This document shows positions 52,732 to 63,445 of a stretch of 64,000 bases of DNA, one piece after another. Source of the stretch: Nymphaea colorata (lineage: Eukaryota > Streptophyta > Magnoliopsida > Nymphaeales > Nymphaeaceae); the NCBI RefSeq assembly GCF_008831285.2, contig NC_045148.1, positions 14,052,802 through 14,116,801 on the forward strand, written 5' to 3'. Under the pieces are notes generated by a model. The model was not told the origin of the DNA. It ran no database searches and saw only the letters and a program-made list of their open reading frames with translations. A program made the position numbers and the translations under genes. Position 1 is the first letter of the stretch. Each line of letters opens with the position of its first letter.

Positions 52732-55486
52732 TCAGTTGTCCTTGCCTCCTTGCGTCTCACAGTCCTCAACATCAGTCACTCCTCCCCCGAAGATCCGAAA
52801 GTATGCTTCAGCCTTAACTACGCATCCAGAGTTTACTACTTCACAGAAGCGCTCTTCTCCACTCCCCTCCCGTAGAGCAACCCTAACACAGATTAAGTAT
52901 ATAAAAATATATAAAAATCTAAAGAAATAGTAAAAACACACATACACGAAAGACAAATAAAAATTTCATACTGAAGAGCATTCTCCTACCATAAGAAATA
53001 ACACCCTACTGGATAAATGAAATATGACAAAAAATTGGCCAAATTGCACGCTCAGACAGACAACCATGTGAATCAAGTGAACCCAGCTCATTTAAACCTC
53101 ACTACAATAAATTTCATAATAATAAAACTAGTAAGAGAACTTAGAGAACAAATACTAGAGTTGGGATTAAACCTCGTGGTAGAAGCACGTCCAATAATGT
53201 TGCCAAAAATGGGCTTGATTTTGCGGCCAGCAGATCCATCAACTTTTGTAACGACCCGATTAGTTATCACGACTGCTACACCAAACTGCAACAAGAAAAA
53301 TTCGTAAGAAATCTGCAGCATAGTCCAACTGTAGCTTCGTAAACCTAGCTAGATCTTGGTAGAAGGAACTAACTATGCTTCCTATTAGAGTATCAAGTTC
53401 TGTGGCTTAATTTAGGTGACCAAAAGATAGGCATTTTACAAAAGTTCATTACAGACCCAAGAATATAAGATGCCTGAGCAAGTGAAATAGACTTGATTCA
53501 AGTGTCGAACACAATGAACAAAAACAACATGAAACATACAGCATCAATTAGAGGATAACACAGAAAACCTTTTAGTTTTATTTTCTTTTTCCATGAGTCA
53601 CTACCACCATCAACTATCAATCCCTAATATATGGATGACCTACCAACACATGACAAGAAGATGGTCATCAAGAATGAAAGAAGAAACCTAGCCAAAGAAA
53701 GAAGCTAATGACTACCTCATCAGCGAGCTTCTGCAGGCTTCCGAGAAACTTAGCAAGATGCATTTGCGCTGCTGGGAGTTCTCCTCTTCCTGAAAAATCT
53801 CTCAGGTATAGAGCCGTCGCACTATCCACAATCATGAGAGCAATCCTGCTCAACAAATTACTGCAAAGATTAAGGGCAGATAGAGTGCAAATAATGAAAG
53901 GAACACGAAAGACCAACACAATGAGTGGTTTCCATATGGAAATGATAATGTGATTAGTAGAGTATGAGATGAAGGCCTGCAAGATAAGCAAGTTGATGCT
54001 TCTAAAACCTTGGAATCAACAAATTTGTAGAAGAAACCTGGTTTCCATCATCATTGAGGCTGCTTTTCGAAGCAACATTGATTGATGATCAGTATTATAG
54101 GCTCTAGCACAAAAGACATTCTCCAACACCTCCGCACCATTTAATCCAAATCTGCACTTTCAAAGAGAATTTGTTAGTGAATATCTTGTAACAAGGCAGG
54201 GGTTGAAATGAAAATTGTTGTACCTTTCCGCAATCTCTAGGAGTCGCTCTGTCATGAATGTACCACATGTATCAATGTATAATGCTTTTCCCTCACCACC
54301 TCCTCGATCCAAAGGGAGCTGAAAAAGAAAATACTTGATCAACATGCATTTTGAAAGTCAATGTCCTGTTGTGAGACACATTGTTCCAAGAAATACATGC
54401 AAATAGTTCCAAGTGTTTCGATGTTGATTATACCATTTTTGACATCAGCATTTTTATAATATCGAAAGAGTTGCAAACTGATTCTTTGCTTTTAAAAGAC
54501 TACGTTGTATTTCTTCTACTCAGTGCATTACAGTTTTGTCACTTCTAGCTTGTCACTAGATTTTGCCCTGTTTTTCAAGTTCATTGGTAAGAGTGCTGCC
54601 AACGACCATAAAAGAACTTCAGATGTAAAAACTTAGCAACAGACCATTATTTCTAGTGTTCCAGACACTAAGAACTTAGAACTTATAAATATCAAACAAG
54701 GCATAGTATTGCTTCTAGCTTGCATTTTGGTCACAGAAGAAGACACTAGAGCCTAGATTGGTAGGACCCACTATTCCAAGAAGCGAGGGGGGGGGGGGGG
54801 GGTGGGGTTTGGTTGTTCTCCAGTTTTGTCTTGAATCCTTCTAAATACAATTCAAAAACATAAGACGGGAACATAACCACTTACTTGGCAAGTGACACAC
54901 AATGTGTGACACAACTGAGTTTTTCCTGAACCGTATTTCCCACATATCTCAGCAATTGAACCAGTTTTAAATCCACCTGCACAAACTACAAAGTAAAACC
55001 TTTGTCTTCCTTTTTTTTCAAAATAAGAATATAGGTAGCTGTTAGATCCATTAAGCCGATAAATTTCACACTCCCATTGTAAAACCAACGAACATACCTT
55101 CTAAAATCTTGTCCAGTTCTCTGGAACCAGAAGTTATCTGAATGATTTTTCGTTGAGCATGTATCTGACTAGCACCTAGGGACAGCTTCGATGCTGCACA
55201 AGGCAAACACACAGAAAATGAGAAAAGAAATAAACCTTTACAATATCATAATAAAAACATGCGCAAGATAGAATTTTCTTCAGAAAGAACTGGACAAAGG
55301 ACATTAGAGACAGAGAAATGTAATTATCAATCAAGATGACATGCCTGCTTCAACAATCTTCTCAAGTTTTGCCTTTCTAATCCCTTTAATCTGTAAGAAT
55401 TCCTTCCTAGATGAACAGACCACATCTTCCACTGTACAAAGGCGGTCTTTGATGTTTTGAGCGTCACCAACAGGAATTCCAAATCC
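52732..55486 (-). CDS. RAD51-like recombinase, divergent, N-terminal exon not found
   Basis: Eight exons on the minus strand: 55345-55486, 55098-55193, 54885-54976, 54224-54318, 54038-54151, 53716-53845, 53173-53285 and 52732-52882. Phases agree and there is no internal stop. The family assembles filaments on single-stranded DNA for strand exchange in the nucleus. Recognisable parts: the helix-hairpin-helix region [31 protein letters not shown], Walker [20 protein letters not shown], Walker [30 protein letters not shown], and the tail [17 protein letters not shown]. Oddities: the catalytic Glu of the usual EGTF reads Cys (CGTF, 54,265-54,267); loop L2 lacks the residues around MFA; the first intron has a GC donor; no exon for the first 50 or so residues is found upstream. 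It may be a decaying or altered paralogue. Confidence 0.8.
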
Positions 55487-56399
55487 CTTAAATATAGAAA
55501 GTTAAAATGATTAATGCCCAACAGGTCGTAAATCAGATGTATTATAACAACATATAAAGGGACAAAAATCAACAACAGGCAAAATTAGACTTCTCTAACA
55601 CAAACTGGATTAAAGAAGAACGATTCACGGCCCACTTAGTGGCAGTTTCTCTCTGTGTAGATAAACAAGGGGATATATGAACGTATAGGAGGAAAAGAGA
55701 AGAGGAAAAAATTTCTGCAGCACATTCCTCCATTTGGCAGTACTGCACTCCCTAAACCATAGCAAAAATTTACCAAGAGAAAAAAAAAAATGGTTCCTTA
55801 AACTAATGGGTTGTTAATGGTTGATGAAAAAGCCAACTAAGCAGATATAGTAGAACCAAAATTTAGGCCAAATGACAACAAAAAAATGGTATAACAAAAA
55901 GTGAAAAGTTCATTCGATAAATTCAAAATCGTAAAGAAATCATACCGAGATCAAGAAACAAAGAACCAACATCTGGAAGCAAAATACCAACAAAAAGGAC
56001 GTAAGCATCTAAGAAAGGAAATGGATGAAAACGTTGTAGTTCATTTGCCTGAAACCAAACAGATCGAAACTAATTAAGGTCTATATTACATAAAGGTGTA
56101 ATGAAATTAAAATACAAAAGAAAAAAAAAAACAGAAAAAGCCCATCAATTCAGTGGGGCAAACCCAATTCACAATTCAAGAAATCAAATCGGGAACGTCA
56201 ACCGCTTCAATATCCGTGAACTTACCACCCAAGAAATAGTGATTGTGAAAATCAACTGTAACTCATTTTGATCCGAAAGGTGAAGTGTATCAACAACGCG
56301 ATGCTCAAAACCACCAAGAAGCAATTCAGCGCCCAAAGTCACAGAAGACAAGGGCAACCACGTGATGTACCGAGGGCAAGCACATGAAGTCACCAAAGA
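55487..56399. other. upstream flank of the RAD51-like gene
   Basis: Searched for the missing N-terminal exon of the RAD51-like gene; none of the frames resembles the expected region ending in EQLQ. A possible exon-like stretch at about 55,945-56,048 on the minus strand has splice-like borders but no family similarity. Confidence 0.35.
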
Positions 56400-57169
56400 A
56401 CATCGATCTACAACCCAACTAACCTTACATAACATGCACCAGAAAGAAAAGGAAGAGATAGTTCCATTATCACGAGATCATAAGAAGAAGAAAGAAAAGA
56501 AAAAAAAACAGTTACAAAGAGCAAAGCATTGACAACATACGCATAAACTCGTATAATATTGACTCCTAACACCAAGCGGAGGTAACCAAGTAATCAACAC
56601 CGAAGGAGCGCAAGAGAAGATAACAAGCATGAAGCTGTAAGGACGAATTAAATAAAGTTAAGGGGGAAAGAAAAGAGTATAGACCTTCGGCTGTTTCCTC
56701 TTCTTCTCTAGCTTCTCTGCCTTAGCCTTCACCCTCTGCTCCTCAGCAAGCACAGACATCCTCCTAGCGGCGCCGTCGATTGCCATGTCGCCCTCCACAG
56801 ACTGGACGGTCACCAACGGGGGGGCTGCAGCGGTGGCGGGGGAATTCTTACTTTTAGTATATACTATATGCATGACATTGTCATGCATTGTTCTTTCCTT
56901 TAACTGCATTGTTCTTTCTTTTTACAAAACGAGCTTATCAAGTAAGATTGGCATAACAAAAGGGATACTGAAGACTTAGCGCGTATCGATTGAGAATATC
57001 AAAAAATAAAGGATGATTCGATCAGCTTATGTTGGCATGCGTTTTTAAAAATCGATTACTGGTTATAAACAATTTATGAATGTTATATATTTAGCATTTT
57101 CCGGTCAATATGAAGCGTAATTTTTTTTTTTACAAAAAAAAGAACCACAACTACGAAGGAAAAAAAACG

Positions 57170-57170
<1 letters not shown>
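56400..57170 (-). pseudogene. deleted duplicate of the RPL4 locus
   Basis: About 56,420-56,680 matches the RPL4 intron at 48,795-49,081. The coding remnant (about 56,683-56,846) joins the N-terminal [18 protein letters not shown] directly to the C-terminal [18 protein letters not shown], so some 330 codons are missing, along with the start codon. About 56,930-57,170 matches the RPL4 upstream flank at 50,525-50,750. Retention of intron and flank shows a DNA-level duplication followed by internal deletions, not retroposition. The duplicate lies just upstream of the RAD51-like gene in the same orientation as RPL4. Confidence 0.9.

Positions 57171-57172
<2 letters not shown>

Positions 57173-57257
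<85 letters not shown>
57173..57257. repeat. (TA)n microsatellite
   Basis: About 42 uninterrupted TA units at the end of the duplicated RPL4 flank. The parent flank has no such tract at this place. Confidence 0.95.
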
Positions 57258-57261
<4 letters not shown>

Positions 57262-58067
57262 GGTAATCATCAAACTTCATGTGTCATACTTGATGAGAAT
57301 TGGTTCTGTAGTATGATTTTAAGAAAATCATACTACAGATATTAAGTGACAAAAAAAAAAGGAAACACAATAGTATTTAAAGAGAATGAAATGCTCTTCA
57401 AATGAGGAAACAAATAAGATTCCTTAATTGAGGCAATTTGCTTTTATTTTAGTCTTTTGAAAATACAACTAAGCTTTCATTTTTTTCCATCTTAATCTCC
57501 ATCATTCTCCTTAAAATCAAGAGCGTATACAATTTCCATAAGTCTAGCATATGAAAATCTGGTAGCGAGATGCAACACCAGGTTCGCTCTGACTGTTGTC
57601 GGTTTTTGTGAGCTAATATCTGTATCAGTGGAAGATACCAGAAGAATCAGGAAAGATACATGTCCAGTTGCTTAATGCTGATAATGTATCCTATTGCAGT
57701 GATGCAAAACTGAAATCAGCCATAAAGAAATCACCCCCTTCTCAGTTCGAGAAAGCAGGTGGCATTTCTTCAAATAGACAGTCGCATCTCGGCTAGATTT
57801 TGGTACGTTCTTCTTACTTACATCAGGCAATTTCAGAAGCTCTTGATTGGTTTCGTACTCCAATATTGTTGCTTGAACAGATAATAATTGTATCATATCT
57901 TGTTCCGAACATCGTGTCCAAGAGGTGCGTTCCTTGGAAAAGCGTCTTCATTATGGCTTTGTATCTGATAGAACTCTTAGCTACTGCCTTTCGAGCTTTG
58001 GTGCTGCAACCCCTTTCGCTGCAAGAAAAAGTCGGTATCCAAATATGCAGTTTTACCTGTAAATTAA

Positions 58068-58613
58068 ATGGTTCTAGGAAACTGGATCCCAAGGTTCGCT
58101 GCACTCGACAATGGAAAGCAATGGAAAAGTCATGACAGGGCATCGTTTTCAAATTCTTCCACGATAGCTAACGCCTCAAAGCTGCCCAACGACAGGTATG
58201 GCAATCTACATTCAAACGTCTCCAATCAATCCAAAATGGCAGGCAACAATTCTGGAAAATCAAACAACGATGGGAAGTTTCTCTTGAATTCAAACGTCTA
58301 CAACAAATACAACGTATTCATCAATGATGAAAATGGAAACATCTTGAATACCAACGGAACGCCCAAATCCAACAATGACAGCAAGGGAAAAACGCCCAAA
58401 TCCAATGACGGCAAGGGAAAGACCTTGAACAGCAAGTCCAACGTTCTCAGCAAAAACCACAATGGAAAGATTGGTTCAAATGATGAGAGGACACATGCCA
58501 TCCATGAACGTCAAAATCCCGCACATAGTCTTCAACCTGAAACGGTAGGAAGAGAAAAAGGAAAGATACAAAATTGTGTCTTAATTAAACAAAATCCTCC
58601 AACATTTATTTGA
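58068..58613 (+). other. Asn/Ser/Lys-rich open reading frame, 181 codons
   Basis: A long open frame whose middle repeats PKSNNDSKGKT, PKSNDGKGKT and LNSKSN. The composition is low complexity, and I recognise no domain, signal peptide or membrane span. It may be a chance frame over a purine-rich repeat, or the last exon of a gene whose earlier exons I cannot see. An alternative frame (57,800-58,135) overlaps its start. Confidence 0.2.
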
Positions 58614-58977
58614 TGTCCCTAGCAGTTACAAATTGTTGTATATACTGTAATCGAAAGAGGAGTTACCTTTTTCACCGTGGACGTGGGTTCCTTCGAACCA
58701 CGTAATCTTGTTTTTCTTGTTTCTCTCTCACTCTGTTTTCTCGTTTTTCCCTTCTATTTTTTTTTCCTTAATTACCTTTTCATGTTTGATATCAGACCCG
58801 AGAGTTTTATTTTGTTCGATGAACTTTCGACCCACAATCTGAGTCGCTTGTCCGCCCCTTTTACAATTTTGAAATACTGACCGTTAAAACCGAGTCCCTT
58901 ACCCACTTCTCTCCGTCATCAAGGAGAAAGGAAAACCCGTGTAGCAAGTCAGACAGAATTCGCATCTTTCTATCACT

Positions 58978-60312
58978 ATGGCGCCTCGCACCAGAAGATC
59001 GACCGCCAAGGAGTAAGAACTTTGTTATTTTCAACATCAGGCACTGGTGAATGAGAGCATGAAATTCTATCTTATATGGTTCAACTTGGTTATTGTTATT
59101 AATATTTGTTATATTGATTAACGAGTGCCAGCCTTTGAAACTTTACTTTTATTTTGAATTACAGATGGTGGGGTAGATAAGCTAAAGGTTGACCAATGCA
59201 AGGTATACTTGAGAAAATACGGATTGAGGCTAACTGGCAAAAAGGATGTACTCGTTGGTCGCATCAAGGAGCATCTTGAGTACGTCTTTTCATTTTCTTC
59301 CTCCTCTCCTATGATATAACACAGAGAAAAAGTAAATGCCACCAAGATCAAGTGGTCCAGCTACCATTTCCCTATTTGATCAACTCTGATTTCTCGAACC
59401 ATAATCGAACAACAAGACTTTCCAACTCTATTTTCTCAAACTGTTCGTAGGATGCTGAGAAGGAAAAACTGATTAGGACTTACCTGCTCTTTCTGTTTCT
59501 AAACTATTCTACTTTAATGGATGAGTTACCAATTTGGGAGCTGAGATGTATTTTGGACAATGTCGATGCCAGCAATGTGTAGAAAACTGCATAAAACTAA
59601 CTTACCAGCTACTAGAACTGAGATGGGTCAGAGTCTTCAGACCTCCCTCTTTCTTTTCAGGATGGTCCAGTAGTAACTTGATAACCATCTATATTTGTCA
59701 TAATCTGTGTTCAACTTGCATGTTTGAAAATAGAAAAGAGTAGGGCTTTCATACAGTATGCCTATGAAATCGATTTCTTACATTAAACTATTTCAGGGTC
59801 AAAGATGGTGGTGGCCAGAAATTGTACCCGAAATCTAGCTTTGTGTTAAATTGCAAAGGTATGGTTGTCTAAACTTTTCAAAGAGAAAAACCTGATTCGT
59901 TCTCTAAAAGCAACTATGGCATCCTATATGCCTATAGCTAGCTAGAATCTTTTCATTGAGGTGGCTTTTCAACAATCCCTAACACAGGATACTATACATC
60001 TGCAGGTGTTAAGATCATTAATTTTAAGATTAAGAAGTTGGGACCCTAAGATGACTCACATACCCTTGACAAGCGCCTTTTCAAGTCTCTTGTTCCTGGA
60101 ATCTTAAAATCAGCTAGCTAATCCTCTGATCCTTGGCACTTTTTGTTGTATATGACAATTGCTATTTATGTTCATTTGATTGTATTTTGAACCTTTTAGG
60201 TTTAGCATAGTGTCCAGGAGTGCCACGGCACCTCCATGTGGAACCAGGCTTGTTGCTGGTCGCATTGTTAAAGAAAGCTATGGTGTAGCCAAGCAACAAC
60301 ACACATTTACAG
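58978..60312 (+). pseudogene. SAP-domain gene, broken
   Basis: Pieces of a plant SAP-domain protein related to the CCCH zinc-finger/SAP group, probably nuclear. Segments: 58978-59012 (MAPRTRRSTAK), 59165-59279 (SAP helix pair around LKVDQCKVYLRKYGLRLTG), 59797-59858 (EVKDGGGQKLYPKSSFVLNC), and 60200-60312 (SATAPPCGTRLVAGRIVKES). The exon that should lie between the last two (GDARTGDVVMFEQNVYDM) is degenerate at about 60,007 but intact at 60613-60664 inside the tandem copy. Segment 1 does not join segment 2 in phase, and no donor follows the last segment. The remaining C-terminal part of the family is absent. The family name rests on remembered similarity. Confidence 0.7.
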
Positions 60313-60992
60313 TACTCTCTCTCTCTGTCGCTCTCTAATATATATGTGTGTGTGTGTGTGTCTTTTGCCTGTGCTATATATGGATGGCACTGTGAGAAAG
60401 AATGCAATATGCTGATGGGTTATTATGGTGGTGGCTATAGATTGTTGTTTCTGGGTAGTGCCAGCAGTCATTTTGAGTAACATTTGTCTACGTTGTTGAC
60501 AGATTGAAGTCTAAAAGCAGCTATGGCTTCCTATATGCCTGTAACTAGCTAGAATTTTTTCATTGAGGTGGCTTTTCAACAATCCCTAACACAGGATACT
60601 ATACATCTGCAGGTGATGCCCGTACAGGAGATGTGGTGATGTTTGAACAAAACGTTTATGACATGTAATCTTCTCTCTCTCTCTCAGTGTGGTTTTTTTT
60701 TTTTTTTACCCATGACATGCTCCTTCTCAAGTCTCTTATTCCTGGCTATTTTTGTCGATTTGATTATATTTTGAACCTTTTAGATTTAGCATAGTGTCCT
60801 GGAGTGCCACTGCACCTCCATGTGGAACCAGGCTTGTTGCTGGTGGCATTGTTAAAGAAAGCTATATGGTGTAGCCAAGCAACAACACACATTTACAGTA
60901 CCCTCTCTTTCTGTGTCTCTCTAACATATATATGTGTGTGTGTGTTTTGCCTGTGCTACATATGCATGGCACTGTGAGAAAGAATGCAATAA
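59904..60992 (+). repeat. tandem duplication within the SAP-domain gene
   Basis: Copy 1 is about 59,904-60,410 and copy 2 about 60,510-60,992, with a spacer of about 100 bp. Both include an intron segment, the GDARTGDVVMFEQ exon position and the SATAPPCGTRLVAG exon. In copy 1 the first exon is replaced by unrelated text while the second is open. In copy 2 the first exon is intact (60613-60664) but the second has two extra bases in AGCTATATGGTG, giving a stop. Confidence 0.85.
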
Positions 60993-61079
60993 TATCATGT
61001 ACTATTATGACCGCACAACCTCGAAGACCATCAGAATTGCTGCTTCCTTGTAACTATAGCTCATCACTGTGATGAAACC

Positions 61080-61275
61080 TGCTTGGAAGAATGCATGTTT
61101 TGTTCGGTCCAAATAATGTGAAAGTTTATAAAGATGCAAATATTCAAGGAACTCCTATATTTGAAGGAAGAAAAGTTGAGTCAATATATATCTTGTCAGC
61201 AGAAACATCGTATATTGACAAAACGAAGAAGCATGACACTGCGGATATCTGGCATGAGAGACTCGCTCCATGAAA
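61080..61275 (+). mobile_element. copia gag-pre-integrase fragment
   Basis: About 60 codons of the copia region before the integrase: [30 protein letters not shown] and the DIWHERL motif, where the usual text is LWHxRLGH. It ends abruptly at about 61,273 against the truncated helicase exon on the opposite strand. It is unrelated in position to the copia element at 62,837, although both read on the plus strand. Confidence 0.75.
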
Positions 61276-62682
61276 ATCCTCTTTAGCTCACCACGGTGTG
61301 CTGTGTATGCACGAACCCAAGAGCAAAACGCATCCTTGGCTAGCTGCTTCATTTGAGGCTGGACCACAAGTGTGCCAGAAACGGTCAGGATAAAAATGAA
61401 CCAGGAAGAGAAGTGACCAGTCATAGCAAGCCAACAAATAAAAAAACACTTTATTTTACAGTTGTATTTAATAGATGGTTTTTATGCTAAGCTAGCCCTT
61501 CAGGTGATTTTCTTCATTTCCTAGTGACAATCTTGATCCCCTGACCTGACTCTCGCAGTAGGTATTTTTTGTTGAAAGCAACTAAACAGAAAGATGACAG
61601 CAGGCTCAGAAGATTATCCTATCATATCATCCAAAATAACTTCATTTTTGCTAAATTTGATAGCCAACAGCATCTTGAAAAAATCTCCTCTCATTACTAC
61701 CACCCAATTCATAAGACTTAGTGCATACACTGTTTTCATTTTTGTCTTCCTGGCTCTGAATCTACCAGAAACTCTAAAACCACCATTCACATCTTCCTCA
61801 GGCTTGCATTACGCCAGACCACAATCTCAAGACCCAAGTAAATGAAAAAAACTAATGGCAGGACAAAAAACACACTAAAATCAGTTAGGCACAAAACGTT
61901 TATGTATTATGTTCTAGTTGCATATGGTACAAGAGAATTCTGAACTACACGAATTTGGTGCCAAAGTAATATTGTCCAGCGAAAATATTAACCCAGTACT
62001 GAATGGCAGAGGGAAAAATCACAAACAGCACAGAAATAAAGCAATAGAAAAGGTCGCAAGCCAAGCAAGCAGCAAGTCAATGCTAGGATAAACAGAAGTC
62101 AGTACCTCAGATGAGATGAAGGACTCAATGGCCTTCTGTAAATTAGTCACCCAAGGATGCAAATCTAATGAAATTACTTTCTTGCGGCTCTGGCCCCCAG
62201 GAAGAGGAACACAGTCTAATACCTTTTGAAGAGGAAACTCATCCAAGGAGACACCATCCTTCCGCAACTCTTGCAAATAATCCAGTTCAACTGCCAGCAG
62301 AAACAGTAGAGCATCTCCTTTTTTGCCTAGGCGAGCAATTCTTCCAACCCTGTATTGTCCCAACTCTACCTGAGGAACTTATGAACACAATATATTCTGA
62401 AGAACAAATGGCTTCCCTTTTCCTTATGTGGAAAAAGCAATTTTGAAAGTCAACTAGTTTACACACACTATCAAGGACTGAAGAAGCTACCACAGAAATA
62501 CCTGTGAACATATTCAATAGCATCCCCAGGAGAATCATACTGAACAATATGTTTAACTTTTGGAAAATCTAATCCTCTTGCAGCGACATCAGTGCACAAA
62601 AGAACAGCAGATCTTTCAGCATTGAACCCTTGAAATAATGTCCTTCGCGCATCCTGTTCCATGTTCCCATGCAGCTTAAACA
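61270..62682 (-). pseudogene. DEAD-box RNA helicase fragment (RH17/DDX31-like)
   Basis: Three exons on the minus strand: 62502-62682, 62106-62349 and about 61270-61358. They encode the C-terminal RecA domain and following region: [14 protein letters not shown], motif V ([14 protein letters not shown]), [17 protein letters not shown] and motif VI ([10 protein letters not shown]), then [14 protein letters not shown] and [18 protein letters not shown]. Borders and phases fit. The last exon is cut after RIFM, where a copia scrap begins, so the C-terminus is lost. Exons for the DEAD motif and Walker A are not in the window; a copia element starts 155 bp upstream, so they may lie beyond its far end. 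As seen it is at least 3'-truncated. Confidence 0.82.
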
Positions 62683-62836
62683 CTTTACAAGTTATAAATG
62701 TTGGCACTTGTTGACTTGAAGGACCACCGGAATTCCCTCAAAAGTGAAAAATGGAAATCTACACCATCACAGGTCGAGAAAAAGACTACAACCTGCCAAA
62801 CTGATATGTCAATTTATTCAGCTTTGATGTACATAG

Positions 62837-63143
62837 TGTTAAGTCTGTACGTATAAGTGTAAGGGGATCGGGTCTGGATCGGGTCTGTTCAGACCCGATC
62901 CACTTCGTTTTTATGTCTTCACGTCTAAGTGGTGGCACCTCTTGTAATTACTTCATGTTTTATTCCTCTTTTTGTTGTAACCTAATTAGGTTTATGTTTT
63001 AATAATAGAGATCAAGCATAGTGTGGCTGCATTGGCCTCCGGTTCTCTTACCTTCATTGCCTTCTTCTATTCTCTATTCTCCATCCTCCTTATTTTCAGA
63101 CGGAGAGACGTGATTCGGTGATGTTTTAGTGAAGATTCTCACA
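62837..63143 (+). mobile_element. 5' LTR of a copia retrotransposon
   Basis: Begins TGTTAAGTC and ends CTCACA, giving the usual TG...CA ends over 307 bp, and is followed directly by a primer-binding site and a copia gag frame. It contains a palindrome around GGGTCTGTTCAGACCC (about 62,880-62,900). The 3' LTR is beyond the window. Confidence 0.85.
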
Positions 63144-63160
63144 TGGTATCAGAGCCAGGT
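63144..63160 (+). promoter_or_regulatory. primer-binding site (initiator tRNA-Met)
   Basis: TGGTATCAGAGCCAGG follows the LTR immediately and is the standard plant copia binding site for the 3' end of initiator methionine tRNA, from which minus-strand DNA synthesis begins. Confidence 0.88.
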
Positions 63161-63445
63161 TACATCGTCCTCCGGTGAGTGATTTTTTCTTGGAGTATTC
63201 TGCCCTAAATCTTATTTTCTGCCGTGCTTGGAGTATTCTACCCTAAATCTTATTTTCTACCGTGGTTATCCTCAAACTCTGTTTCTGCCCTTAATCTCAC
63301 GATTTGCCCTAATTTCTGTTGCCCTAAATTCTGTTTTTTGCCCTAAGTCACACGGTTTGGCCTAATTTGCCCTAATTTGCCCTAATTTCTGTCGTGACCT
63401 CTAAAATTCTGCCCAAATCGTCTGTTCTAATCCTCTTTTTCAATC

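Noticed and set aside
57800-58152. Overlapping 109-111-codon frames on both strands
   Set aside because: Neither shows a domain, and the two strands cannot both be coding; treated as chance.
58787-58830. Short similarity (ATATCAGACCCG and GTTCGATGAACTTT) to the RPL4 upstream flank near 50,405-50,475
   Set aside because: Too short and interrupted to call a duplication of the locus.
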